From Agreia sp. Leaf283 (GTDB taxonomy: Bacteria; Actinomycetota; Actinomycetes; Actinomycetales; Microbacteriaceae): a stretch of 64,000 bases of DNA. Each line of letters opens with the position of its first letter. Within the stretch, counting starts at the first letter, position 1. The stretch lies in the NCBI RefSeq assembly GCF_001422485.1, contig NZ_LMNF01000001.1, forward strand, positions 1,773,402 to 1,837,401, given 5' to 3'. The position numbers were made by a program, and so were the translations under genes. Positions 37,714 through 46,979 of this stretch are shown in pieces. The notes beneath the pieces were generated by a model. It made no database searches. It was not told the DNA's origin and saw nothing but the letters and a program-made list of their open reading frames with translations.

Positions 37714-38910
37714 ATGACTGCATCGGAAGTGCAGCGAGGCTCTTCCCGTTCCGCATCGGCGTACCCGCCGCGCATCGCACAGGGCCTTGCTCAGGGGAGG
37801 GCCCTGCGGCCCAACGGCAAGATCGTTCCGGGCGACGCCCGGGGCCACAACCTCTCGCTCGTGCTCCAGACCCTCTATCGCTCGGGCACACAGAGTCGTG
37901 CGGACATCGCGCGGGTGACCGGACTCACCCGGGTGACCGTCTCGGCCCTGGTCACCGAGCTCATGGCCGACGGTCTCGTGGTCGAGCTGGGGCAGCGGGA
38001 GGACGTGCGGCCGGGAAAGCCGGCCACGCTGATCGACCTGAACCGCGCCGGTTTCCAGATCGTCGGCCTCGACCTGTCTGAGCACGCCGTCTTCCGCGGA
38101 GCCGTTCTCGACCTCGACGGAAACATCCTGGCGCGCGCCGAGGTGGCCCTCGAGCACAGGGTCGGCGAGGCCGCGTTGGCCCTCGTCATCGATCTCACCC
38201 GTCGACTCGTCTCGGCCTCGACCGCGCCCCTGCTCGGCATCGGCGTGGGCTCGCCCGGCGTCGTCGACCTGGGCGGCGTCGTTCTCACCGCGCCGAACCT
38301 GGGCTGGGTCGACGTCGCCCTCCAGCAGACGCTCGCCGACGAGTTCGGGGTCGGCGTGATCGTGGCGAACGACGCGAACGCGGCGGTTCTGGCCGAGCAC
38401 AGCTTCGGCGACGCCGACAGCGACGCGATGCTCGTGAAGGTCGGCCACGGTGTCGGCGCAGGGCTCCTGCTCGGCGGCACGCCCCTCTTCGGATCGCGCT
38501 TCGCCGCGGGCGAGATCGGCCACGTCGTCGTCGGCACCGACGGGGGAGCCACCTGCGTGTGCGGCAAGGTGGGGTGCCTCGAGACGTGGCTGAGCATCCC
38601 GAACCTCACGGCGAAACTGGCCGGCAGCGAACCGGCCGATCGAGACGCCGTGCTGGTCGAGGCCGGACAGCGCCTCGGCATCGCGCTGGCCCCGGTGGTC
38701 GGCGCACTCAATCTGAGCGAGATCATCCTCAGTGGCCCCACAGGACTTCTCGACGGTGTGCTCGCCCAGGCGACCGTCGAGACCCTCCGCAGCAGGACGA
38801 TGGCCGAGTTCCACGGCTTTCTCACGCTGCGGATGACCGCGCTCGGGCAGGACATCGTTCTGCGCGGCGCGGCCGTCATGGTTCTCTCCGACTCCCTCGG
38901 GGTGTCGTAG
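37714..38910 (+). CDS. ROK family transcriptional regulator of the amino-sugar operon
   Basis: The 398-residue protein has an N-terminal winged helix (LYRSGTQSRADIARVTGLTRVTVSALV, about residues 50-90) and a ROK sugar-binding domain with GVGSPGVVDLGG and the zinc-type motif CVCGKVGCLE. Regulators of this type (NagC, Mlc, XylR) are released by sugars or sugar phosphates. The operator at its own start, and the transporter and nag genes directly downstream, point to autoregulation of the whole block by N-acetylglucosamine or a derivative. The ligand is inferred from context. Confidence 0.9.
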   Translation: MTASEVQRGSSRSASAYPPRIAQGLAQGRALRPNGKIVPGDARGHNLSLVLQTLYRSGTQSRADIARVTGLTRVTVSALVTELMADGLVVELGQREDVRPGKPATLIDLNRAGFQIVGLDLSEHAVFRGAVLDLDGNILARAEVALEHRVGEAALALVIDLTRRLVSASTAPLLGIGVGSPGVVDLGGVVLTAPNLGWVDVALQQTLADEFGVGVIVANDANAAVLAEHSFGDADSDAMLVKVGHGVGAGLLLGGTPLFGSRFAAGEIGHVVVGTDGGATCVCGKVGCLETWLSIPNLTAKLAGSEPADRDAVLVEAGQRLGIALAPVVGALNLSEIILSGPTGLLDGVLAQATVETLRSRTMAEFHGFLTLRMTALGQDIVLRGAAVMVLSDSLGVS

Positions 38911-38990
38911 AGCGGCCCTGCACCACCCACGGTCGTCGGTGCCCACCGCAGGCCGCGCATTCACATCAGCCCTAGGAAAAGGACAAGACA

Positions 38991-40265
38991 ATGAGGAAGA
39001 AGATACTCGCCGCCGTCGGCATCGGCATTGCCGCGGCTCTGGCGCTCTCCGGATGCTCCGGCTCGTCGAGCGGATCGGACGACGGCGCCGAGGGGGCCGA
39101 CATCCGCGTCTGGCTCGTCGGAACGGATACTCCCGACGAGGCCCGCGACTACCTGAAGACGACGTTCGAGGCGGAGAACCCGGGCTCGACGCTCACGATC
39201 GAGGAGCAGGCCTGGACCGGCCTGGTCGACAAGCTCACGACGAATCTTTCGGGCAGCGACAGCCCCGACGTGGTCGAGGTGGGCAACACCCAGGCGGCCG
39301 CTTTCACCTCGGCGGGCGCCTTCCTCGACCTCAGCGACAAGTACGAGGAGCTCGGCGGCGACGACCTGCTCCCCGGGTTCGTCGAGGCGGGCTCGTACGA
39401 CGGCAGCTTCTACGCCGCCCCGTACTATTCGGGCGCCCGACTGGTCTTCTACAAGAAAGACCTGTACGCCGCGGCCGGCCTCAGCGTGCCGACCACCCTC
39501 GAGGAGTACGTGGCCAACGGCAAGGCGCTCGCGGCGGCCAACCCGGGCGTCTCGGGCATCTACTTCCCGGGCCAGGACTGGTACAACGCCCTTCCCTACA
39601 TCTGGGAGGCCGGCGGAGACATCGCGGTGAAGGACGGCGACTCGTGGAAGGCATCGCTGTCGAGCCCCGAATCGATCGCGGGCCTCGAGATGATCCAGGA
39701 CGTGATGACGACCGCGTCCAGTGCTCCGAAGGACGGCAATGAGACCAGTCCTGAGGTGCCGTTCTGCGCCGGTGAGGTCGCACAGCTCTCGGCCCCCAGC
39801 TGGGTCAGGTGGTCCATCCTCGCTCCGCTCGACGCCGAGGCGCCGGGCTGCCCCGACCAGGAGAGCAACCTGGGCGTGTTCGCGCTGCCGGGTGCCGACG
39901 GCGGCGCAGCGAAGGTCTTCGCCGGGGGATCGAACATCGCGGTGGCCGCCAAGAGCGCCCACCCCGAGCTCGCCACCGCCGCCCTCGAGATCATGCTGAG
40001 CGACGAGTACCAGACGATCCTCGGCAAGACCGGCCTCGTGCCGGCGAAGGTGTCGCTCGCCGACACCGTCGGGACCGACGAGGTCGCCCAGGCCATCGCA
40101 TCCGCCGCGGCCAACGCGAAGCTCACGCCCGCCAGCCCGAAGTGGGCCGACGTGGAGGCGGCCGGCGTTCTGCAGGACTTCTTCGTGAAGATCGGCCAGG
40201 GCGGAGACGTGACCGAGCTGGCGACCGAGGCCGACAAGAAGATCGACGACATCCTCGCCGGCTAG
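38991..40265 (+). CDS. Sugar ABC transporter substrate-binding lipoprotein (CUT1 family)
   Basis: The 424-residue lipoprotein has a signal with lipobox LSGC (Cys near residue 23) and then a Ser/Gly linker. The mature part is a family-1 solute-binding protein: IRVWLVGTDTPDEARDYLKTTFEAE, SGSDSPDVVEVGNTQAAAF, GSFYAAPYYSGARLVFYKKDLYAAAGL and a C-terminal FAGGSNIAVAAKSA. It captures a sugar outside and delivers it to the two permeases encoded next. Neighbouring genes indicate an N-acetylglucosamine-containing substrate such as chitobiose or a cell-wall fragment. No ATPase gene is present, so a shared MsiK/UgpC-type ATPase elsewhere is expected. Confidence 0.92.
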   Translation: MRKKILAAVGIGIAAALALSGCSGSSSGSDDGAEGADIRVWLVGTDTPDEARDYLKTTFEAENPGSTLTIEEQAWTGLVDKLTTNLSGSDSPDVVEVGNTQAAAFTSAGAFLDLSDKYEELGGDDLLPGFVEAGSYDGSFYAAPYYSGARLVFYKKDLYAAAGLSVPTTLEEYVANGKALAAANPGVSGIYFPGQDWYNALPYIWEAGGDIAVKDGDSWKASLSSPESIAGLEMIQDVMTTASSAPKDGNETSPEVPFCAGEVAQLSAPSWVRWSILAPLDAEAPGCPDQESNLGVFALPGADGGAAKVFAGGSNIAVAAKSAHPELATAALEIMLSDEYQTILGKTGLVPAKVSLADTVGTDEVAQAIASAAANAKLTPASPKWADVEAAGVLQDFFVKIGQGGDVTELATEADKKIDDILAG

Positions 40266-40278
40266 GCGCTGACGACAG

Positions 40279-40314
40279 TGGTGGTGGTCGACGCGGCAAC
40301 GTCGGCCACCACCA
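40279..40314 (+). terminator. Intercistronic hairpin between binding protein and permease genes
   Basis: A 14-base stem (40279-40292 with 40301-40314, one G-U pair, TGGTGGTGGTCGAC arm) encloses an 8-base loop and lies 14 bases after the stop of the binding-protein gene. With no T run it is more likely an RNA stabiliser or partial attenuator than a full stop; such hairpins often raise binding-protein output over permeases. Confidence 0.6.
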
Positions 40315-40387
40315 GCCCAATGCAGGTGATCGCCCTAGGAAAAGGGAAGCATCACAGCACCCTCCGATCGTAGTAGGAGCAGCACAT

Positions 40388-41383
40388 ATGTCGACCCACA
40401 GCCCGGCCCTCGAGGTCGCGCCCGGAGGTACCGACGGATCGCGCCAGGTGGCGCCCGTCCCGCCGGAATCCCCGCGCCCGGTGCGCAGACGACCACGGTC
40501 GGCGCGGATGGCCCCGGCGATCCTCCTGATCCCCGCGTCGCTCATCCTGATCGTGGTGATCGGGTACCCGCTGCTGCAGCTGGTGATCATGTCGTTCCAG
40601 GAGTTCGGCCGCGAGCAGGTCTTCGGCAAGCCGGCGCCGTTCGTCGGCCTCGACAACTACGTGCGGGTGCTCACCGACTCGCAGTTCTGGGCGGTGCTGG
40701 GGCGCAGCGTCGCGTTCGCCGCCGTGAACGTGGTGGTCACGATGCTGATCGGCACGCTCATCGCGCTTCTGCTCACCCGGCTCAACAAGGGGTTCAAGCT
40801 GCTGGTCTCTGTCGGGCTGCTGCTCGCGTGGGCCATGCCGGCGCTCACCGCCGTGATCGTGTGGGGGTGGATGTTCGACACGCAGTACGGCGTCGTGAAC
40901 TACGTTCTCGGCATGATCACCGGGCAGGACCTGCACGGCAATTCGTGGCTCAGCAATCCGCTGAGCTTCTTCCTGGTGGCGACGATCATCATCACGTGGC
41001 AGTCGGTGCCCTTCGTGGCCTTCACGATCTATGCGGGTCTCACCCAGGTGCCGGAGGAGGTGCTCGAGGCCGCCCAGCTCGACGGCGCGAACGGGCCGAA
41101 ACGCTTCTTCCTGGTGACCTTCCCCTACCTCAGGTCGATCTTCCTCGTGGTGACCGTGCTGCAGGTGATCTGGGACCTGCGGGTGTTCACCCAGATCTAC
41201 GCCCTTCAGGGCATCGGCGGAGTCCGCGAGCAGACGTCGACCCTGGGCGTGTACATCTACCAGACGTCGCTCGGCACGGGCGACTACGGCGCCGGCGGGG
41301 CCATCGCCGTGATCATGGTGATCATCATGATGGCCATCTCCCTGTACTACGTACGCCAGAGCATCAAGGACGAAGACCTGTGA
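40388..41383 (+). CDS. Sugar ABC transporter permease, MalF type
   Basis: This 331-residue protein has a hydrophilic N-terminal 45 residues rich in Pro/Arg, then six transmembrane helices. The cytoplasmic EAA loop reads EEVLEAAQLDGANGPKRFFLVTFPYL, which docks on the ATPase. The family ending YVRQSIKDEDL is present. The ATG at 40388 was chosen because longer open frames upstream are shadows of the binding-protein gene. The stop overlaps the next permease start. Confidence 0.92.
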   Translation: MSTHSPALEVAPGGTDGSRQVAPVPPESPRPVRRRPRSARMAPAILLIPASLILIVVIGYPLLQLVIMSFQEFGREQVFGKPAPFVGLDNYVRVLTDSQFWAVLGRSVAFAAVNVVVTMLIGTLIALLLTRLNKGFKLLVSVGLLLAWAMPALTAVIVWGWMFDTQYGVVNYVLGMITGQDLHGNSWLSNPLSFFLVATIIITWQSVPFVAFTIYAGLTQVPEEVLEAAQLDGANGPKRFFLVTFPYLRSIFLVVTVLQVIWDLRVFTQIYALQGIGGVREQTSTLGVYIYQTSLGTGDYGAGGAIAVIMVIIMMAISLYYVRQSIKDEDL

Positions 41384-42222
41384 CCCGTAAACATTTGAAC
41401 AGCGCCGCGCTCGGTGCGGCGGCCGTGATCGTCTTCGTCTTCTCGGTCTTCCCGGTCTACTGGATGATCAACACCTCCCTGCAGCCCAACAACCAGATCC
41501 GCACGGTCGTGCCCAACTTCGTGCCCGCGAACTTCACGCTGCGCAACTACGAGACGGTGCTCTTCGACACCACGAGATCCGACTTCATGCCGGCGCTCGG
41601 CAACTCGCTGATGGTGACCATCTCGACCGTGGTGATCGCCCTGGTCTTCGCGTTCCTGGCGTCGCTCGCGGTCACGCGGTTCCGTTTCCGCAGCCGCAAG
41701 GGATTCATCCTGGCGATCCTCATCATCCAGATGATCCCGGCCGAGGCCATGATCGTGTCGACCTATCGGGTGCTCGACAGCTGGAGCCTGCTCAACACGA
41801 TCGCGGGCCTGACCCTCGTCTACGTCGCCACCGTGCTGCCGTTCACGATCTGGACCCTGCGGGGCTTCGTCAACGGTATTCCGATCGACCTCGAGGAGGC
41901 GGCGATGATCGACGGATGCTCGCGCACGGGTGCGTTCTGGAAGATCACCTTCCCTCTGCTTGCGCCGGGCCTCGTCGCCACCGGCGTCTTCGGCTTCATC
42001 CAGGCGTGGAACGAGTTCCTGCTCGCCCTCGTCGTGAACTCCCGGCCGGAGATGATGACGCTCCCCGTGTGGCTGCGCACGTTCCAGGTCGCGACCGGAA
42101 CCACCAACTGGGCGGCCATCATGGCGGGCTCGACGTTGATGGCGATTCCCGTGGTAATTTTCTTCCTCGTCGTGCAGGGTCGCATGACCGGCGGGCTCGT
42201 CAGCGGGGCGGTGAAGGGATGA
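41380..42222 (+). CDS. Sugar ABC transporter permease, MalG type
   Basis: The 280-residue partner permease has six helices, the N-terminal VFPVYWMINTSLQPN pattern and the EAA loop IDLEEAAMIDGCSRTGAFWKITFPLL. It ends in a helix and FFLVVQGRMTGGLVSGAVKG, typical of CUT1 MalG-like subunits. It starts with GTG overlapping the previous stop (GTGA) and its own stop overlaps the GH3 gene, so the cluster is tightly coupled. Confidence 0.92.
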   Translation: MTRKHLNSAALGAAAVIVFVFSVFPVYWMINTSLQPNNQIRTVVPNFVPANFTLRNYETVLFDTTRSDFMPALGNSLMVTISTVVIALVFAFLASLAVTRFRFRSRKGFILAILIIQMIPAEAMIVSTYRVLDSWSLLNTIAGLTLVYVATVLPFTIWTLRGFVNGIPIDLEEAAMIDGCSRTGAFWKITFPLLAPGLVATGVFGFIQAWNEFLLALVVNSRPEMMTLPVWLRTFQVATGTTNWAAIMAGSTLMAIPVVIFFLVVQGRMTGGLVSGAVKG

Positions 42223-43700
42223 CGCGCCACGAGATCCTGGGCACGCTCCTTCCCGGATTCGCCGGCACCGAGCTGCCCGACTGGCTGCGTGCGCTGCTGG
42301 CCGACGGCCTCGCCGGCGTGTGCCTGTTCGGCGAGAACGTCTCCTCGCGCGATCAGCTCCGTCGGCTGACCGACGACATCCGGTCGGCCAATCCGACCGC
42401 GCTCATCGCCATCGACGAAGAGGGCGGAGACGTGACGCGCCTCTACGCCGACACCGGCTCGCCCTTCGCCGGCAACGCGCTGCTGGGCCGCATCGACGAC
42501 ATCGAGCTCACCCGATCGGTGGGGGAGAGGGTCGGCGCCGAGCTCCGCGCTGCAGGCGTCAACCTCGATTTCGCTCCGGATGTCGACATCAATTCGAACC
42601 CGGACAATCCGGTCATCGGTGTGCGCAGCTTCGGCGCCGCAGCCGAGCTGGTATCGAGGCACGGCGCCGCATGGACGCGGGGACTGCAGTCCCAGGGCGT
42701 CGCCGCCAGCATCAAGCACTTCCCCGGTCACGGAGACACGAGCCAGGACTCCCACCTCGCCCTTCCCGTGATCGACGTGTCGCTCGACGAGCTGCGCACG
42801 CGCGAGTTGGAGCCGTTCCGAGCGGCGATCGCTGCGGGTGCGGCGACGGTGATGACGAGCCACATTCTGCTTCCCCGGATCGATGCGCAGAACCCGGCGA
42901 CCTTCTCGGCGGCGATCCTCGACGGCATCCTGCGCCAGGAGCTGGGCTTCTCGGGCGTCGTCGTCTCGGACGCGCTCGACATGGCCGGCGCGAGCGCCGA
43001 GACAGGAATCCCCGTCGCGGCGGCGCGTGCCATCCAGGCCGGCTGCGACCTGCTCTGCATCGGCACGCGGAACACCGCCGCACAGCTGGAGCAGATCGTC
43101 GCCGGCATGATCGAGGCCGTCGATCGGGGCGAGCTCGACGAGCGCCGGCTCTCGGATGCCTCGGGCCGGGTGCGCGATCTCGCCGGCTCGGTCGTCGTGG
43201 TGCCGGATGCACCCGGGCACGTCCCCGACGCTCCGCTCGCACATCCCGCGCTCGCACATACTTCACTCACCGACGCGTTCGACGTCTCGGCGGCGGCGGA
43301 ACGCTTCCTGGCCTCATCGAGGCACGCCCTCGTGCTGCGGATCGAGACGGAGGCGAACATCGCCGTCGGGGACTCTCCGTGGGGACCGTTCGGCACCGGC
43401 CAGGCCGTCGATGCGATCAGGATCGACAGAGACGGGCCGGCGGCTGCCCGCGGCCTCGACCCGGATCGAGCGATCGTCGTGATCGGCCGTGACAACCATC
43501 GCCGCCCCTGGGTCGTCGATCTGGTCGACGATCTGCGCCTGCAACACGCATCCGTGCTCGTCGTCGACATGGGGTGGCCCGGCGACGATCGGAGATACGC
43601 CGACATCGCGACCTTCGGCGGATCTCGCCTCGTGAGCGCAGCCCTCGCCGATATGCTCGAGCGGGCCACCGCAGCACCACTGAACGGAGAGACCCGATGA
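42219..43700 (+). CDS. Glycoside hydrolase family 3 beta-N-acetylhexosaminidase, NagZ-like
   Basis: The 493-residue enzyme has the GH3 barrel with LIAIDEEGGDVTRLY, NLDFAPDVDINSNPDNPVIGVRSFG and the NagZ-specific loop KHFPGHGDTSQDSH that provides the catalytic Asp-His pair; SDALDMAGA contains the nucleophile region. Such enzymes cut terminal beta-N-acetylglucosamine from chitobiose or peptidoglycan fragments. It has no signal peptide, so it works in the cytoplasm on imported oligosaccharides. A C-terminal extension of about 150 residues beyond the barrel is longer than in compact NagZ. It overlaps its neighbours by four bases on both sides. Confidence 0.9.
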   Translation: MTRHEILGTLLPGFAGTELPDWLRALLADGLAGVCLFGENVSSRDQLRRLTDDIRSANPTALIAIDEEGGDVTRLYADTGSPFAGNALLGRIDDIELTRSVGERVGAELRAAGVNLDFAPDVDINSNPDNPVIGVRSFGAAAELVSRHGAAWTRGLQSQGVAASIKHFPGHGDTSQDSHLALPVIDVSLDELRTRELEPFRAAIAAGAATVMTSHILLPRIDAQNPATFSAAILDGILRQELGFSGVVVSDALDMAGASAETGIPVAAARAIQAGCDLLCIGTRNTAAQLEQIVAGMIEAVDRGELDERRLSDASGRVRDLAGSVVVVPDAPGHVPDAPLAHPALAHTSLTDAFDVSAAAERFLASSRHALVLRIETEANIAVGDSPWGPFGTGQAVDAIRIDRDGPAAARGLDPDRAIVVIGRDNHRRPWVVDLVDDLRLQHASVLVVDMGWPGDDRRYADIATFGGSRLVSAALADMLERATAAPLNGETR

Positions 43701-44632
43701 GGCTCGGACTAGACATCGGCGGCACCAAGACCGACGCCGTGGCCATCGACGAGCGGGGCGACATCGTCGCCCGCCTGCGCATACCGACCGGCTTCGGGCC
43801 CGACGCCGTCGTCGACACGGCTGTCTCGGCTCTCGAGCAGCTGGCTCAGCTCACCGCCATCCCGCTGTCGGCGTTCCCGAGCATCGGCATCGGCATCCCG
43901 GGCACCGTCGACACGGAGGTGGGCATCGTGTCGCACGCGGTCAACCTGGGCGTCGACGAACTCGAGCTCGCGCGAGACCTCAGGCTGCGGCTGGGCGTGG
44001 CCGTGCAGGTCGAGAACGACGTCAAGGCCGCGGCGCTCGGGGCCTTCAGGCTGCTCTTCCCGCCGGACGGCGGCGGCGATCGACACTCCATGGCCTACCT
44101 GAACCTGGGCACCGGCCTGGCGGCCGGTCTCGTTCTGGGAGGCGAGCTGTGGCGCGGGTCGCGGGGCACCGCGGGCGAGATCGGCCACATACCGGTCGAC
44201 CCGACGGGGGCCCTGTGCCCGTGCGGCCAGCGCGGCTGCCTCGAGACGGTGGCATCCGGATCGGCGATCGCCCGCCAGTGGCCGAGCGACGACGCCCTGC
44301 CCGTGCTCTCCCTGCTCGCGGCCGCCCAGGCCGGCGACCCGGGCGCCGTCGCCATCCATCGCTCGCTCGTCGAGAACGTCGCCGCGGCCGTGCGCATCCT
44401 GGTGCTCACCGTCGACGTCGAGGCCGTCGTGATCGGGGGAGGGCTCAGCCACCTCGGCGATCCTCTGCTCGACGACATCCGCGCAGTGCTCGGGGGCTGG
44501 GCCCTCGACTCGCCGTTCCTCGCCTCGCTCGAGCTGCCCGGCCGCGTGCAGTTCGTGCCCGACGACTTTCCTGTGGCCGCCGTCGGGGCCGCCCTGGTCG
44601 GACGTCCGCTCGCGCTCGCCGAGGAGGTGTGA
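43697..44632 (+). CDS. ROK family sugar kinase, probable N-acetylglucosamine kinase
   Basis: The 311-residue protein has the ATP-binding start RLGLDIGGTKTDAVAIDE, the substrate segment with VENDVKAAALG, the zinc motif CPCGQRGCLE and a C-terminal VVIGGGLSHLGDPLL. It has no helix-turn-helix, so it is an enzyme and not a regulator. Placement between GH3 and NagB argues for phosphorylation of N-acetylglucosamine released by the hydrolase; glucokinase activity cannot be excluded. It begins inside the GH3 stop and ends one base before nagB. Confidence 0.88.
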   Translation: MRLGLDIGGTKTDAVAIDERGDIVARLRIPTGFGPDAVVDTAVSALEQLAQLTAIPLSAFPSIGIGIPGTVDTEVGIVSHAVNLGVDELELARDLRLRLGVAVQVENDVKAAALGAFRLLFPPDGGGDRHSMAYLNLGTGLAAGLVLGGELWRGSRGTAGEIGHIPVDPTGALCPCGQRGCLETVASGSAIARQWPSDDALPVLSLLAAAQAGDPGAVAIHRSLVENVAAAVRILVLTVDVEAVVIGGGLSHLGDPLLDDIRAVLGGWALDSPFLASLELPGRVQFVPDDFPVAAVGAALVGRPLALAEEV

Positions 44633-44633
44633 C

Positions 44634-45419
44634 ATGGCCGAGATCGTGATCGTCGACTCGGTCGAGACAGCCGGCGAGGTCGCGGCCGATGCGGTGCAGC
44701 GACTCGTCGCCGAGCGCAAGGACGCGGTGCTGGGACTCGCCACGGGGTCGACGCCCGTGCCCCTCTACCGCGCGCTCGAACGTCGGGTGGCGTCGGGTGG
44801 GCTCGACCTCTCGAAGCTCCGAGGCTTCGCGCTCGACGAGTACGTCGGACTGCCGGAGGGCCATGAGCAGAGCTATGCCTCGGTGATCCGGCGCGAGGTC
44901 GTCGAGCCGCTGCGACTCGACCCGAGCTCGGTGCACGTTCCCGACGGGCGTCCGCAGCAGATCGAGACGGCCGGCGCCCGCTATGAGGCGCAGCTTCGGG
45001 AGGCCGGCGGGATCGACCTCCAGATCCTCGGCCTCGGAACCGACGGACACATCGGCTTCAACGAGCCGGGATCGTCGTTCGCCTCGCTCACCCGCGTGAA
45101 GACCCTCACCGAGCAGACGCGCCGCGACAACGCGCGCTTCTTCGCGTCGCCCGACGAGGTGCCGATGCACTGCATCACACAGGGGGTCGGCACCATCCTG
45201 CGAGCCCGGCACCTGTTGCTGCTGGCCTTCGGGGATGGCAAGGCCGAAGCGCTCGCGGCCGCGGTCGAGGGACCGCTCACTGCGAGCGTGCCCGGCTCAG
45301 CGATCCAACTGCATGAGAGGGTGACCGTCGTCGTCGACGAGGCGGCGGCATCCCGCCTCGCCCGCGCCGACTACTACCGCTACGCGTGGGCCAACAAGCC
45401 GGCCTGGCAGGGCGTCTGA
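44634..45419 (+). CDS. nagB: Glucosamine-6-phosphate deaminase
   Basis: NagB isomerises and deaminates glucosamine-6-phosphate to fructose-6-phosphate and ammonia. The 261-residue protein has GLATGSTPVPLYRALERRV, FALDEYVGLPEGHEQSYASVI with the catalytic Asp, and GLGTDGHIGFNEPGSSF. It is the last plus-strand gene of the block; convergent nagA provides its substrate. Confidence 0.95.
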   Translation: MAEIVIVDSVETAGEVAADAVQRLVAERKDAVLGLATGSTPVPLYRALERRVASGGLDLSKLRGFALDEYVGLPEGHEQSYASVIRREVVEPLRLDPSSVHVPDGRPQQIETAGARYEAQLREAGGIDLQILGLGTDGHIGFNEPGSSFASLTRVKTLTEQTRRDNARFFASPDEVPMHCITQGVGTILRARHLLLLAFGDGKAEALAAAVEGPLTASVPGSAIQLHERVTVVVDEAAASRLARADYYRYAWANKPAWQGV

Positions 45420-45447
45420 GGCCGGTCTCCCGGCGCGACCAACCGCC

Positions 45448-46596
45448 CTAGGCGAGCCTCTCGCCATCGGCGAAGACGTCGGTCGCGTGCCAGCCGGCGT
45501 CGAGCAGCACCGCGTCGGCGGCGTAGCCCGTGCTCAGGTACCCGAGCCGCTCGTCGAGGCCGAGCGCGCGGGCGGGACTCGCCGTGAGTGCGCGCACGGC
45601 CAGCACGGGATCGATGTTCGCGCGTTCGATCGCGGTGCGCAGCGCGGTGTCGAGGGTGAGGGTCGACCCGGCGAGGGTCTGCGTGCCGCTCAGCATGGCC
45701 TCGCCCTCGACGACCGTCACGTCGAGAGAGCCCAGCCGGTACTCCCCGTCGTGGGATGCGGCGGCGGCCATGGCGTCGGAGACCAGGAGAACGCGCTGCG
45801 GCGCGGCCACGAAGCAGAGGCGTGCGACATCGGGATGCACGTGCACCCCGTCGAGGATGAGTTCGAGCGCGACTCTAGGGTCGTCGAACGCCGCCACGAC
45901 AGGGCCGGGCGCGCGGTGGTGGATTCCGGGCATGGCGTTGAACGCGTGCGTCAGCACCGTCGCGCCGCGGTCGAACGCCTGCCTCGTGAGCTCGAGTCCG
46001 GCATCAGTGTGCCCGACGGCCACGACGACCCCGGCGGCCACGAAGCGGTCGATCGCGTCGAGGGCGCCGGGCAGTTCGGGCGCGATCGTGATCTGCCTCA
46101 GGGTGCCGCCGGATGCCTCCAGCAGCATCTCGACGGCGGCCGGGTCGGGGTGCACCAGATGATCGGGGTCGTGCGCGCCACGGTGCAGGGGCGACAGGAA
46201 CGGGCCCTCGAGGTGCGACCCGAGCACGAGCGGGTCGCGCCCGGCCAGCTGCGCCACCTGCCGGAGGCTCGCGACGAGGTCGTGGAGCGGATTCGAGACC
46301 AGGCTCAGCACAGATCGGGTGGTGCCGTGCGCGCGATGCGCGTCGAGGGCGATGCGCATGGCGTCGGGGCCGTCGTCGAAGGATGCGCCGCCACCGCCGT
46401 GGCCGTGCACGTCGACGAAGCCCGGGGTCACCCACCTGCCGCGGGCGTCGACGCGTTCCTCCGCAGGAATGGACGGGGCCAGCGCCTGCCAGGCCGAGCC
46501 GGTGCCCGTCGCTGCGATGGTGTCGCCGGCGAAGACCATCCAGAAGTCGTCGAGGATGCCGTCGGCGTCGAGCTTGCGCGCGCCGTGCAGCAGCAT
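45448..46596 (-). CDS. nagA: N-acetylglucosamine-6-phosphate deacetylase
   Basis: NagA removes the acetyl group of GlcNAc-6-phosphate, giving GlcN-6-P for NagB. The 382-residue amidohydrolase has GFVDVHGHGGGGASFDD, SHLEGPFLSPLHRGAH with the metal-binding Glu, VAVGHTDAG, LTHAFNAMPGIHHR and the catalytic Asp region LLVSDAMAAA. The ATG at 46596 shares one base with the upstream DUF2568 stop. It faces nagB tail to tail instead of being in the same operon, so it may be expressed separately. Confidence 0.94.
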   Translation of the reverse strand: MLLHGARKLDADGILDDFWMVFAGDTIAATGTGSAWQALAPSIPAEERVDARGRWVTPGFVDVHGHGGGGASFDDGPDAMRIALDAHRAHGTTRSVLSLVSNPLHDLVASLRQVAQLAGRDPLVLGSHLEGPFLSPLHRGAHDPDHLVHPDPAAVEMLLEASGGTLRQITIAPELPGALDAIDRFVAAGVVVAVGHTDAGLELTRQAFDRGATVLTHAFNAMPGIHHRAPGPVVAAFDDPRVALELILDGVHVHPDVARLCFVAAPQRVLLVSDAMAAAASHDGEYRLGSLDVTVVEGEAMLSGTQTLAGSTLTLDTALRTAIERANIDPVLAVRALTASPARALGLDERLGYLSTGYAADAVLLDAGWHATDVFADGERLA

Positions 46597-46958
46597 CAGC
46601 GGAGCTCTTTGCGCCCGGAGATGACCCCGCTGACCGCGGCGGCGACGCCGAAGACCACCGCGACGATGGGCTGTCCGAGCATGAGCCAGGCCAGCGCGGC
46701 GGACCCCATGATGAGGATCTCGATGAGCGCCTTGCCGAAGGCATCGAGCCGCACGACGGCGCGCGGAGACCGGAAGAGAGCCCACAGCAGGATGGCGAAC
46801 AGGGGCGTCGCGACGCAGAGCACCACGTTGAGCCACGGGCCGGGCCAGGCCAGGAATCCCCAGATGCCGAGGCTGACGAAGGCGAACAGTTCGAGGATGA
46901 ACCGGATCACCTCGGCTATGCCGATCCGGTCGGGAGCTGTCTCTGTCTGCTGAGTCAC
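46596..46958 (-). CDS. DUF2568 (YrdB-like) small membrane protein
   Basis: The 120-residue protein has four hydrophobic helices and matches the DUF2568 pattern: VIRFILELFAFVSLGIWGF, then LFAILLWALFRSPRAVV and ALIEILIMGSAALAWLMLG. The function is unknown. It lies between purU and nagA and its stop touches the nagA start, so it may be co-transcribed with nagA. Confidence 0.82.
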   Translation of the reverse strand: MTQQTETAPDRIGIAEVIRFILELFAFVSLGIWGFLAWPGPWLNVVLCVATPLFAILLWALFRSPRAVVRLDAFGKALIEILIMGSAALAWLMLGQPIVAVVFGVAAAVSGVISGRKELR

Positions 46959-46979
46959 GGTTCCAGCGTACCGACCGCG

